Below, piece after piece: positions 35,801 to 46,400 of a DNA stretch of 64,000 nucleotides. The notes under the pieces are model-generated. The model was not told the DNA's origin and searched no databases. It saw nothing but the letters and a program-made list of their open reading frames with translations. Source of the stretch: Panicum virgatum (lineage: Eukaryota; Streptophyta; Magnoliopsida; Poales; Poaceae); assembly GCF_016808335.1 (NCBI RefSeq), contig NC_053142.1, positions 51,083,992 to 51,147,991 on the forward strand, in the 5' to 3' direction. Each line of letters opens with the position of its first letter. Position 1 is the stretch's first letter. Both the position numbers and the translations under genes were made by a program.

Positions 35801-36474
35801 AAACTAATTACCTCTTCTAGTTCATTCAACGACAAGCCGATCAGGGAGACAGCGGCTGGCCCACTGGGCATGGAGCTGTTCCAGAAAGAACAAGATGACT
35901 TGCTCTCCGACCTGAACGACATCCCTAAGAAAGCTTGTGATCGTCGGGTGAGACACATCACCATAGTCAGAAAACAGTTTTGCTATTTCAGGTTTGCTTG
36001 TGTGATAACGATCTTTTGACGTTTGGAATGCCAGATCAACGAATTTGTGAAGCGTGCGAGGGCTGCCAAAGTTCATGCGCACATAGTCAGCCATCTGAAG
36101 AAAGAAATGCCGGCACTGATGGGCAAGGCCAAGGCTCAGCAGAAGCTGCTCGACAGCCTCGACGAACAGTTCGCCAAGGTTGCAGCTGACCCACTTCTCA
36201 TTCCTCAAACTTGTATGCAGGCATCCATCTACACTGTCTCTGAAGCTGAAGCTGAATCTGTAACTCTTGCTTCTGGCGTGGCGTGCAGGTCCAGAAGGAG
36301 CTGCACCTGCCGCCAGGGGACTTCCCCAGCGTGGAGGAGTACAGGGAGCTTCTGAGCTCGTACAACTTCGACAAGTTCGAGAAGCTGAGGCCCAAGATGG
36401 TTCAGGGCGTCGATGACATGTTGGCCTACGACATTCCGGAGCTCCTGAAGAAGTTCAGGAACCCCTACGACTGA
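32808..36474 (+). CDS. EHD1: EH-domain-containing dynamin-like ATPase EHD1
   Basis: Sixteen exons give 536 residues: 32808-32892, 33009-33088, 33316-33384, 33471-33528, 33606-33655, 33759-33780, 33906-33967, 34069-34182, 34611-34713, 34802-34851, 34949-35077, 35166-35417, 35640-35719, 35821-35947, 36035-36178 and 36289-36474. Exon 6 is a 22-nt microexon. The EH domain is N-terminal (plant arrangement) with the EF-hand loop [11 protein letters not shown]. The dynamin-type nucleotide-binding domain has the P-loop GQYSTGKT at 195-202, DTPG at 283-286 and NKAD further on. The helical C-terminus ends [11 protein letters not shown] proteins bind membranes and remodel endosomal tubules during endocytic recycling; the EH domain binds NPF-type ligands. 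The length is close to the Arabidopsis homologue. The start follows a GC-rich leader and gives the conserved N-terminus. Confidence 0.96.
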
Positions 36475-37544
36475 AGGAGGAATCCCCCGAGGTGCCGTAG
36501 CTGCAATGGTCGAGTCAAAACCGTCTGTTTTCTAGAAATTCAATTGTTCGAGACGGCAAAAATTCACACTGTAGCCATCCTGGACTGTCAAACTTATCGT
36601 TCCTGGCGATTTCCTGTCTCATCGCAGTTTTTCCTTTTTGTGTGGTGATCTCAGAAGAAGATGAGGTTGATCGGACTTGGGCCTCCAAGGTCTCACCTAT
36701 CTGCATTGGGCTGGGCCTTCAAGGTCACACCCACCACGTTTCATGCCGGCGGAGACCGTAGTAGAGGCTAGACAAGCCGGAGAAGAGGTGACTCAAAACA
36801 GGCAAACATAGGAGTATTTCGAATAATAAAAGAGCCCTATACTTTTAATAAAATAAGAATAAAAGGAGAGAGAAGGTGGCGCGGTGAGGCAGCCGGTGAC
36901 CGTAGGTCTGAACTGAACGGACATGCGGAACCACGAGGTCCGTGCACTGCGGCACACGAGAGAGGCAGACAGCCGTGTGCCGCCGCCGCGCCGCTGCTGT
37001 GTCCTGACCTGAGACGAGGACCGTCACCGTTTACGTGGTCGTAGCAATGACCTCCGTCGCCGACGCCGTCGCCACTCGCCACCACGGGGGAACAGGACAT
37101 CCTCCTCCTCTTCCCCCATTGCCATTGGACGGCAAGGCAAGCCACGCGAAACCTCTCGCCGTCTCGGTCAGATGATTCCCATCCGGTCCTCCCACCCATC
37201 CCCGCTCCCAAGTACTAGAGGCTAGAGCCTAGAGGAGGCAGTTCCCACCCACCAAACCCAACTCCACAACCTCTTCCCTCCCTCCTTCCTCGTTGAGCCC
37301 CCAAAAGGCCCCAGCAAACCCTCAGCTCAGCAAACCCGCAGGAGGGAGGGGAAGCGGCACGAGCTGCGCTGCTGCCATCCCGCAGCTACTCCGAACAGCA
37401 ACGTCTCAGCCGACGGCAGCCGTCGCCACCTTCCCACCAACTCCGCCCGTCGCCTCCCCGTTCGGCTTTTCGTCGAGCAGTTGGTGGGCACCAAACCGGG
37501 CTGCCTAAGCCGGGCTGGGGAGCTAGCGAGCTCGAGGGAGTGAG
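36475..37544. other. Intergenic region between EHD1 and the 215-residue protein gene
   Basis: Contains the EHD1 3' UTR, then a pyrimidine-rich stretch (about 37200-37300) that is probably the leader or promoter of the next gene. No other gene is supported. Confidence 0.4.
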
Positions 37545-38192
37545 ATGAAGAAGCTGTACCAGGGGAAGGGGCGGCGGGTGCACCCGGCGCCGGCCGACGC
37601 GGCGGCGGCCGTGGCGCTGCCGGCCGCCGTGCTGGCCCTGGCGTCCGCGCTGACCGCCGAGGAGCAGGAGGTGCTGGCCTACCTGCTGTCCTGCGGCGGC
37701 GCGGCGGGGGGCCGCCCGCGCCGCCGCCGCGGGCCCCACCCGCCCGAGATGGGCTGCGGCTGCTTCGGCTGCTACAAGAGCTTCTGGGCGCGCTGGGACG
37801 CGTCCCCCAACCGCCACCTCATCCACCACATCATCGACGCCGTCGAGGAGGGCGGCGGCGGCGGGAGCGGGGGCCATCCGCGCCGCGGCCCTTCACGCCG
37901 CCGCCGCCGCGGACGTCGCAGCAGCGACGCGGCCGACTACGAGGACGCCGGGGTGGTGGACGCCAGCACGGACCACCACCACCCGGGCTGCGACGGAGGG
38001 AGGGACCACCACGGCGAGTACGAGGGCGATGGCGATGACGAGGGGGAAGAAGTGGCCAGCAGCATGGACGGCGACGAGGATGACGCATCGGTGGCCAGCG
38101 AGGGCGACTGCAACGGCGGCAGCGCCGAGAAGAGCACGGTGGGGAGGCTGGTGCGCTTCATCGGGGAGAAGGTCTGGGGCCCCTGGAACTAA
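37545..38192 (+). CDS. Uncharacterised plant protein with CGCFGCYKSFW motif
   Basis: This is a single-exon protein of 215 residues. An N-terminal part (1-50) is Ala-rich and helical, with LTAEEQEVLAYLLSC. It is followed by an Arg-rich linker. The core at about 69-103 carries MGCGCFGCYKSFWARWD, then SPNRHLIHHIIDAVEE. The three closely spaced Cys, aromatic residues and following helix look like a conserved plant-specific signature. A long Gly/His/Asp/Glu-rich low-complexity part follows. The C-terminus VGRLVRFIGEKVWGPWN is again ordered and aromatic. I recognise the pattern as belonging to small plant proteins without assigned function; metal or lipid binding by the Cys cluster is only a guess. 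The start is the first ATG after a plausible leader. Confidence 0.8.
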   Translation: MKKLYQGKGRRVHPAPADAAAAVALPAAVLALASALTAEEQEVLAYLLSCGGAAGGRPRRRRGPHPPEMGCGCFGCYKSFWARWDASPNRHLIHHIIDAVEEGGGGGSGGHPRRGPSRRRRRGRRSSDAADYEDAGVVDASTDHHHPGCDGGRDHHGEYEGDGDDEGEEVASSMDGDEDDASVASEGDCNGGSAEKSTVGRLVRFIGEKVWGPWN

Positions 38193-40120
38193 GCCGGATG
38201 CCCGCTCGTCTGTTCTTGTAGATTAGGGGAAGGAAGGAGACCACCAAGGAGGAGGGTCTCGTCAAGGTCAGTACCAGTAGTAGCTGTTTTGATCAAGAGC
38301 TTATCTGCTCTGCGCACTTTTCCTCTTCTTTCTTTTGTTCAATTTCTTGCACTCTGGTGAGCATGTGAGGATTGGAGTGGGGGTAAAATCAGCACTATCT
38401 CATCCAATTTCAGCTCCCCAGTCCCCACCTTCTTCCTCCTCTGTACCATATTTTTGCTCCTTTGGTTCAACAATGAACTTCTTGCAAGAGAACAAGTTTC
38501 CTTTCCCTTCCATTTCTGCATGGTGTCAACTGTTTGGTTGGGCACTGACTTTTACCATACCAGCACTGTTGTTGTGTGCTCGTGATTCATGTGTGTTGGT
38601 GTCAACAATGCATAGGGATGATGTTTGTTTAGCAAAACTTTGCATAAAGCTTGGCATGTCTGCAATTGGTGGTGGCATCAAGTTATGCCTGCCTCGTTGG
38701 CCACTTCTCCTCTACCATGGAAAGGGAAGCATCTGTGCAAAGCCACTGGTTTTTTTCCAAGTTCGTTAAGCGTGTTGCGTTGCCTGCATTAGTGGGGTTC
38801 CATCTTCCTGAATAATGGAATCATTAGGAGTAGCATCTTTGATTTTGTCAGTTGTGCAGCTCTCCTTCCCCACCAACGAACTTTCCGTTTTATTAAAAAT
38901 ATGATGCACATTGATATTGGTGGTGGTTAACTAGGAGCCATTCTGATCAACGTTTCTTCATTCATGTTGAAGAACAGCATGGGTTCATGCTGGGTTTCTT
39001 CGCCCCCGCCCCCACAAAAAAAAGAAAAAATTTCCTTGGCATTTTTCACCTTTATTAGTCAGCTTGTGCAGCTCCCCCCCCCCCCCCCCCCACCAACAAA
39101 CTTTCTGTTTTAAAAACATGATACTGTATATTGATATTGGTGGGCGTGGCGTTAAATTGGAGCCATTGTGATCAAATTGATTGCTTTCCTCATGTTGAAA
39201 ACATCATGGTTCATGCTGAGTTTCTTTGGCCCCCAAAAAGGATTTTTTTGTCTTGGCTGCCCTTTTGAACAGTGCTAGTAGTAGCTTTCATTGGGGGGGC
39301 ACCTTTTGGACCAATCAATCGGCTCTCTCCATCGGACCGCGCGAAAGGAACCATTGGAGCTTTCCTCTTGCGCAGCGCCGCGTAGGTGCCACCCCCTGTT
39401 GAAAGTAGTAAATCCGGGGAAAAGAACTGCCATTACTAGATTGCTTGCGATTGCAAAGCGAAAGCGAGCCGTGGCAACACTGGTTTTCACCCCACACTGA
39501 CTTGGCAAGGACGTGTACTCCACAACCGACCTTGTGCAAATTCATGGCAATGTTTCTGGCACTTTCAATACTGGTCCAGTAGTTATGCAGGTGCAGTACG
39601 AGTAGTAAATTGCATAGCCCTGTAGTGGCACGTAAGCAAGCTCGCCTCCATTGGGCAACAGAATTGATGTCACTGTAGCCGCTCGGCTACAGGAGAAACA
39701 CAAGTCGCTGCAGCTGTTGGGCCTTTGACAGCAAAACCTTGATAGCAGCGGCTCAAGGACAAATTAACAAGAGCCGGTCGAGTCGAGTGATTAGGCGCAG
39801 GGTTTACGGGTGGCCACATCCAATGCTCTCTGCTCCACTCCAGGGCAGAGGATGCCAATAGTAAAAGAAGGCAGAGCAGAGCTGCCGCTGCTGCTGGACT
39901 TGATGACGGGAGAGCGACGGGCATTTCCTCCCTGGGATTTGGCCTCTGGGCTGGGCGGCAGGCGATGCGAAAGCGAAGGAATGAGGTGCCGCTGGCTTTA
40001 TGACGCAGGCAAGGGCAATGCAGATGCAAATTGGCTCCGGGCATCGGTGCCCCGCCTCCATTATTGCCCTCTCTCATTTGCTGGGAACGGCTGCTCCGGC
40101 TGGCTCCCCAGTTGGTGTTT
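38193..40120. other. 3' flank with an internal diverged tandem duplication
   Basis: Gene-free. The first part is probably 3' UTR of the upstream gene. Bases about 38835-39010 are repeated in diverged form at about 39055-39240, sharing CACCAACxAACTTTC, TTGATATTGGTGG and TTCATGCTG. The second copy carries a run of 18 C (39074-39091). Nothing coding is supported. Confidence 0.55.
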
Positions 40121-40122
40121 GT

Positions 40123-41334
40123 TTAGACTGACTCCAACAGCCATACGCAAAAACATATATGCCTCCGCGATGGCACTGTACATCGCCGACCCCTCCGCAA
40201 AAGCATATATGCCTCCGCGATGGCATTGTACATCGCCGACCCCTCGTCCAACAGGACATGCAAACGGCGACGCATTTTGCTTTGTGACCTCTCCTCTCTC
40301 CTCGAAGGCATACAGCCCGCGGGGCAGGCTCGCCGCGGTCGCCGCCGACCCCTCCTCGCCGCCGCCCCATCCTCGCCGTAGCCGCGGTTGGCGCCGCCCC
40401 CTCCCTCCCTCTCCGCGCTGGGCCCCTGGAGCTCGAGCAATGGAGGCCCATGGCGGCCTCGAGCTCCGCTCGCAGCGGCTCGGGTCGGCCGGCCTCGGGC
40501 TCGCCGGCCGCGGATCCACGGCGGGCGTGGACAGGAAGGCGGCCCTCCTCCCTCGGCGCGAGGAAGGCCATGGCAGCCTCCTCCTGTTCCTCCGCCGTCG
40601 GCCCGTCCTCCCGCCGCTTCCCTCCCTCTCCAGGCCGACGGAGGAGCAGAGGGGGCGGGTGGATCCGGGGGCGGCGCGTTGATCCGGGGGCGGCGGCGCG
40701 TCGATCCGCTCCGTCCGCTCCCTCCTCGCTGCTGCTCCTCTTCCGCTCCCTCCTCGCTGCTGCTCCTCTTCCGCTCCATCCTCTCCTTCGTTTCCCTCGC
40801 CTCCTCGCTGCTGCTCCTGCTGTCGACGAGCCCGCGGCGGGGCGGACGGGGATAGGGCGCGGCGGGAGCCCGCGGTGCCGGTGCTGCGCGGGGACGCGCG
40901 CCTCGCCAAGGAGTACGGGGAGCTCGTCGGGTACGGCAAGTCCCGCCGCTGGGCGCCCAAGCTGGAGACCATCGAGGAGGTCGTCGCCGTCGCGGCCGCT
41001 GCGGCTGGCACCCCCGCGCCCAACCCGGAGCGCAGGAAGAGCCGCGCGCTGCCGTTCCTCGTGCGCCTCGGAAGCCGGGAGCCCTTGATCCGGCTGGGTG
41101 GATCCGGCGGCGAGGTCGTGGTGAGGCGATCCGACGGTCTCCTCCGGCTGTGTCTCCCCTCCCTCCCTTCACGAGCGGCGCGCGAGAGGAACGGCCGGCG
41201 GTTGCGCGGTTGCGTCTGCCTTTGCCTCCGCCGGTTGGAGATGAGCTTTTTTGCGTGGTTGAAGAAGTTACTGTATATGAGGCAAACGAAGTTTATACTT
41301 ATCCATTTTGCATCTTCTTGTTGGCCTTAGTCTT
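40123..41334. mobile_element. Possible gene-fragment-carrying TIR element (Pack-type)
   Basis: A GC-rich core (about 40300-41230) is bordered by AT-richer ends that are imperfect inverted repeats. The left end reads AGACTGACTCCAACAGCC and the right end, reverse-complemented, reads AGACTAAGGCCAACAAG; both are followed by ATxCGCAAAA/GATGCAAAA-like sequence. Inside are two 50-bp tandem units (40146-40245), a 28-bp tandem repeat near 40720-40776 and a plus-strand ORF at 40875-41330. That ORF has a protein-like stretch (RLAKEYGELVGYGKSRRW) whose origin I do not recognise. No target duplication was confirmed. Read-through ORFs on both strands are long because of GC content. Confidence 0.35.
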
Positions 41335-41855
41335 ACGGCGATCTGGTGGTCTGATGATCCCACTCGATATTTTTTAAGGAAACATCCCATTCGATTTCAA
41401 GTTTCAGATGTCAGAGATGAGAGGGTGGCGGCGGGCCCTCTTCCTGTCCTGGCCGGTCGCTCTCGCTGCGGCGCGGGGCCCGCCGCCCTGGCTCATGGCT
41501 CATGGCTGCCTCTGCCTGTACAGCCTGCTGCTTGTTGCTTGCCCGTGCCTTGCAGGCGGCAGCGGCAGGGCCTAGTCCAGTCAGCAGCAACAGCGACAAT
41601 ACGGGCGCAGCGGCACAAAGAAAAGCCAGCGAACCGGCGTGGACTCTTGGCAGGCAGATACAGTAGGCAATGCGCCAATGCTACGCAGAAAATAGGCAAA
41701 TTAGCAGTGGTCTGTAGAAATTTTTTTGGGACTAAACAGGGCCTTACTGTAATCAGTCGTTCGCTCGTACAGTAGTAGTAAACGTACTGGTAGGACACGC
41801 AATACCGGCAGTACTATACTGTAGTTGTCCTAGTCGAGGAGCAGGCAGCATATAC
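41335..41855. other. Intergenic, left flank of the chromovirus-type element
   Basis: No gene is supported. GGGACTAAACAGGGCC near 41730 resembles one end of the MITE family seen elsewhere in the window, but no partner end was found. The expected 5' LTR and primer-binding site of the following retroelement are absent here. Confidence 0.4.
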
Positions 41856-42155
41856 TTGACCACCTTGTGCAAGAACACGGGTCGTACCCTGCTCCAAACC
41901 GTTGGGATGTATAGAATAGGTGGATGGATAGAAGAAGACGAAGAAGAAGAACTCGAAGAAGCTCAATGGGATGTAGGCATTCAGGCCGAAGACGAAGAGA
42001 CCATGGAAACCCATTGGGATGTTGGGACTCAAACTGAAGAAGAAGAACCTGAAGAAACCCATTGGGACAAAGGTACTCAGACCGAGGATAACCTGATGGA
42101 TCAGTATCTTCCCCTAAAGAAGCGCTCTCTTAGGATTGAGGAAGAATCCCCATGA
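41856..42155 (+). CDS. Retroelement accessory ORF A: acidic protein with three WD-G-Q repeats
   Basis: The ORF has 99 codons; Met18 (41907) is a plausible alternative start. Three repeats with an exact 16-residue period begin at Trp38, Trp54 and Trp70: WDVGIQAEDEE, WDVGTQTEEEE and WDKGTQTEDN. They are separated by Glu-rich spacers with a METH/EETH element. The DNA period is 48 nt. The Gly-Thr-Gln-Thr core resembles dynein light chain LC8 binding motifs (TQT class, and GIQ class for the first repeat). The basic C-terminus PLKKRSLRIEEE follows. It lies upstream of ORF B and gag in the same orientation and is most simply part of the retroelement. Function is inferred only. Confidence 0.6.
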   Translation: MTTLCKNTGRTLLQTVGMYRIGGWIEEDEEEELEEAQWDVGIQAEDEETMETHWDVGTQTEEEEPEETHWDKGTQTEDNLMDQYLPLKKRSLRIEEESP

Positions 42156-42306
42156 TAGGAGTTGTCTGCAAGCTAGAACCTTTGCTCTAATAATAATCAT
42201 GTACCCATGAAGTTGTACCACACCATGATGCCATAAATAAAAATCATCTACCCCTTTGTGTACCACAAATATTTGTGCAAGTTCTTTACCCTATCTTTGT
42301 TTTCAG

Positions 42307-43194
42307 ATGGCTGAGGAAGGATGGACCCAGGGCGACTGCCAAGCTGCACCTGGCTTCCCCAGCCTCTTGATCAACGCCCTGGAAAGCCTTGGAGTCACGG
42401 AACGCCCAAGGTACTACAGCAGAGAGTACGAGCATCATGGCACTCTCCGCTGCAGGGTAATCCTAGTCGTCGCCAGAAGTGACCGCTACCCCGACATCCA
42501 GTCATGGCGAGTGACCGCTACAGGGTTTAGGCACCAAGACACCTACCCCTTAGCCGTCAGAAAAGCACTTCGTTACCTGTGCCGGATTTTCGAAGGACAC
42601 CTCACCCCCACACCAATGAGGTTCTTCCCACCAGCCATCAGAACTCCAGTTTGGGAAGCTCGAATGAGAAGCCTGGAACGGCGTCGCCATGAAGAAGTCC
42701 TCCTGTACCAAGTAGCTACCTACCTAGCCTCCTTGGATCAGCTCTTTGACGAGCAAGCCAACTTGCTGAGGGAACAGACCCATCGAGCCGAGCAAGCAGA
42801 GCTCGCGCTAAGACTGCAGCAGATCCGAGCAGTCCAAGCCGAGGCAAAAGCCGCAGCAGCGGTCAGCAGTGAAGCAGTTGCTCAGGAGAGCCTCAGACAA
42901 GCCCGAGACCGGCGTATGCAAGAATGGACTAGTAGTGGAACCCCAGTCCCGGCAATAGGAGAAGACCATGTTCTGCTCGGAACGCCCGTCTTAGGATGGG
43001 GACCACTCGTTGGAAACCCACTAGCCCCACCCGAGAACCCTGGAAGGTCTACGGCCGCCGCCGCCAGAGAAGCCACAACGCAACCCCGGGAAAACGGAGA
43101 TCTAGAGAATGGCGAGCCAGGACCACTCATTTCCCCGGAGGTCGTGAGTTCCCTTCCGAGGGAAGAACCCACTCAAGCCGATGAGTCAGCCTAA
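42307..43194 (+). CDS. Retroelement accessory ORF B: dsRBD-like region plus coiled coil
   Basis: The start is taken at the ATG at 42307 (MAEEGWTQGD), directly after TTTTCAG; the open frame extends 17 codons further up. The product has 295 residues. Residues about 17-100 follow the helix-sheet-helix order of a double-stranded-RNA-binding domain: FPSLLINALESLGV, then strands around GTLRCRVILVVA and WRVTATGF, then TYPLAVRKALRYLCRIFE. Residues about 115-220 are a Glu/Gln/Ala/Arg-rich coiled coil. The C-terminus is Pro-rich and disordered. The family is unknown to me; the dsRBD resemblance is by pattern only. The gene lies between ORF A and gag, with 274 bp to the gag ATG. Confidence 0.55.
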   Translation: MAEEGWTQGDCQAAPGFPSLLINALESLGVTERPRYYSREYEHHGTLRCRVILVVARSDRYPDIQSWRVTATGFRHQDTYPLAVRKALRYLCRIFEGHLTPTPMRFFPPAIRTPVWEARMRSLERRRHEEVLLYQVATYLASLDQLFDEQANLLREQTHRAEQAELALRLQQIRAVQAEAKAAAAVSSEAVAQESLRQARDRRMQEWTSSGTPVPAIGEDHVLLGTPVLGWGPLVGNPLAPPENPGRSTAAAAREATTQPRENGDLENGEPGPLISPEVVSSLPREEPTQADESA

Positions 43195-43468
43195 AGTGCT
43201 AGCGACCGTCAAGGGATGAAGCCGTGTGGTCCGAAGAAGATCTGTGCCCCCTTTTCTTTTGAAGTTGTGTGCCCGGACGTGTAGTACGCGTTCTAGTCGT
43301 GTCCCCGTGTTGTACCCCCCCTTGCAGTAGTAAAGTTGTTGTGCATGTTGTTTGGTTTGTTGTGTGCTTGTGTGCTTTTCGGCAGTAGAAAGATACTGCC
43401 TTTTCAAAAATACGAATTAAACAACTTAAACATCACCTAATCTTAGTCCCAATCCACTCGATCTGCAG

Positions 43469-46400
43469 ATGGTTTCCCGGAGCATCACGAGGGCCTCCCG
43501 CGTTAGGGACCCTGCAGCCGTTGATGCAGGAGCACACCCCGACGGGCAGAACCATCCGCAGGAGGAACAAGAAGTGAGTCAGGGCAGAGGAGAAAATCAT
43601 GATGCACGGCTGCCACCACCACCACCCCCACCCTTCGTGGACCTGGCGCAAATAATCCATAACCAGACTCTCATACTGGAGACACTGGCCAATGCTCTAG
43701 TAAACAGGCAACCACGAGAGCAGACCTTCAATGATAAGCTGACAGCTTTCCTGAGAGCCAAGCCACCCACTTTTGCCGGATCCAGCAACCCCTTGGATGC
43801 AGATGATTGGCTCCGCGTGATCCAGAGGAAGCTCGAGCCGTTTGGGTGCCAGGATCGAGATAAGGTCCTTCTGGCAGCACATCAACTCACCGGGACTGCC
43901 TTAGCCTGGTGGGAAAATTACTGCGCTGCTGCCAGGGATGCCTCCACCATCACCTGGAATGAATTCGTGAGGGAATTCCGCCGTTATCACATCCCCTCGG
44001 CCACCATGAAGCGCAAGGCGGATGAATTTCGCGCACTTCAGCAGGGGAATATGACGGTGGAAGAATATACACACCAGTTTATGGAGCTGGCTCGCTATGC
44101 ACCCGAAGAAGTAAACGACGACGAAAAGAAACAAGACATGTTCAAGAAAGGACTAAACCCAGAACTCAGAACCTTGCTCACCCCTCAGATCTATCCTGAC
44201 TTCAACACCTTGATGAACAAGGCAATCCTCACAGAGAGGGCCAAGATCGATGAGAGGAAGGATAACAAGCGCAAGTTTTTAGAAAGCAAGGCACGCCAGC
44301 AGGATCGTTTCCAGAAGCCCAGAAGCTTCAGCTACAATGCACCAAGGTCCCAAGCCCCAATACAGTACAGAACTCAGTCTCAAGTGACAGGACCACGGGC
44401 CCCTGACACCCAGCCCAGAAGCCAGAACACCATGAGGGCCCCTCAGAGTAATGCAAGCCAGGTCACCAACAACAACAGCAATGTTAGAGCCTGCTTCAAC
44501 TGTCGAGAGACGGGTCATTTCATCGCCGACTGTCCTTATGCCAAGAACAAGCCGGCTACATCGGCTTTCTCCAACACAGTGAACGGACCTAAGCCAGTTC
44601 TGACCGGTGCCAACCGAGTACCTCTTCGCGGCAACAGCAACAACAACAACAACCAGCAGAGGCAACCCCAGCAGTCTTTTGGACGAGCCCGCGTCAACCA
44701 CATCGACGCACAGGAAGCTCAAGGAGCCCAGGGCGTAGTACTCGGTGAGTACCTAGTCAGCTCAACTCTTGCAACAGTACTGTTCGATTCTGGAGCATCA
44801 CACTCATTCATATCCTCAAGTTTTGTGGAGAAACATAAAATACCTACAGTACTACTAAAAACACCCCTATTAACCCGGACGCCCGGAGGAGACATCAGGT
44901 GTCAACTGGGTTGTCTACGGGTAAGGATCAATTTAAGTGGGGTAGAGTTTTTAGCAGACCTAGTAGTACTTAAGTCAGAAGGGATAGATGTGATCCTTGG
45001 AATGGACTGGCTAAGCAAACACAATGGCCTCATAGGTTGTACGGACAAGGTGGTACATCTAACAAACCCAGAGGGAGTCCGAGTAACCTGTCATACCCGG
45101 GAGAGTGGAGCAAACCCGATGGTGTTTAGCATGGAAGCCAAACCCTTGGAAGAAGTCCCAGTAGTGAATGAATACCCCGATGTCTTTCCCAAAGAACTTC
45201 CCGGTATGCCACCAGATAGGGACGTAGAATTTGTTATTGATCTTGTTCCTGGAACCGCCCCCATAGCCAAGAGACCGTATAGGATGGCAGCCTCCGAGTT
45301 GGCAGAATTAAAGAAACAACTAGAGGAACTACAACGAATTGGCTTCATCAGGCCAAGTTCGTCTCCTTGGGGAGCCCCGGTTTTATTCGTCAAGAAGAAG
45401 GACGGAAGTATGAGGTTATGTATAGATTACCGGGCACTAAACGAAGTCACTATCAAAAATAAGTACCCCCTTCTCAGGATCGATGATCTTTTTGATCAGT
45501 TAAAAGGAGCCAAGTACTTTTCCAAGATTGACCTAAGGTCCGGATATTTTCAGCTCAAGATTAGGGAAAGCGACATCCCGAAGACAGCCTTTGTCACCCG
45601 ATACGGGCAATTTGAGTTCACAGTAATGTCTTTTGGACTGACAAATGCACCGGCCTATTTCATGAACCTCATGAATAAAGTGTTTATGGACGAGCTAGAT
45701 AAGTTTGTCGTAGTCTTCATTGACGACATACATATTTACTCGAAGAGTATTCAGGAGCACGAGCAACACCTGAGGGTAGTCTTGGAAAAACTGAGAGTGC
45801 ATAGGCTATATGCCAAGTTCAGCAAGTGTGAGTTCTGGCTGGAGAAGGTAGCCTTCCTTGGTCATATTTTGACCGCAGAAGGAGTGGCAGTAGACCCCGA
45901 GAAGGTCGAAGCAGTATCCAACTGGCAGCAACCAACTAATGTTAGTGAGATCAGAAGTTTTCTTGGATTAGCTGGGTATTATCGGAGATTCATTGAAGGA
46001 TTTTCTAAGATAGCCCGGCCCATGACAGAGCTGCTCAAGAAAGAGAAGAAGTTCACCTGGACGGAGTCGTGTGAAAGGAGCTTCCAGGAGTTGAAGCGAA
46101 AATTGACGACAGCCCCAGTACTAACCCTGCCGGATATTCATCGGGATTTTGTCATCTATTGTGATGCGTCCCGACAAGGGTTGGGTTGTGTACTGATGCA
46201 AGATGGGAAGGTCGTTGCATATGCTTCCCGCTAGCTCAGGTCCCACGAGCAGAACTATCCAACCCATGATTTGGAACTTGCAGCCGTAGTGCACGCACTT
46301 AAGATCTGGAGGCATTATTTGATTGGAAATAAGTGCGAAATCTTTACCGATCATAAAAGTCTGAAGTATATCTTCACCCAGCCAGACTTAAACTTGAGAC

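Noticed and set aside
40061..41172. Minus-strand ORFs of 320-349 codons
   Set aside because: They arise from GC-rich, Arg/Ala/Gly-repeat sequence inside a likely transposon; two frames are open at once, as expected by composition.
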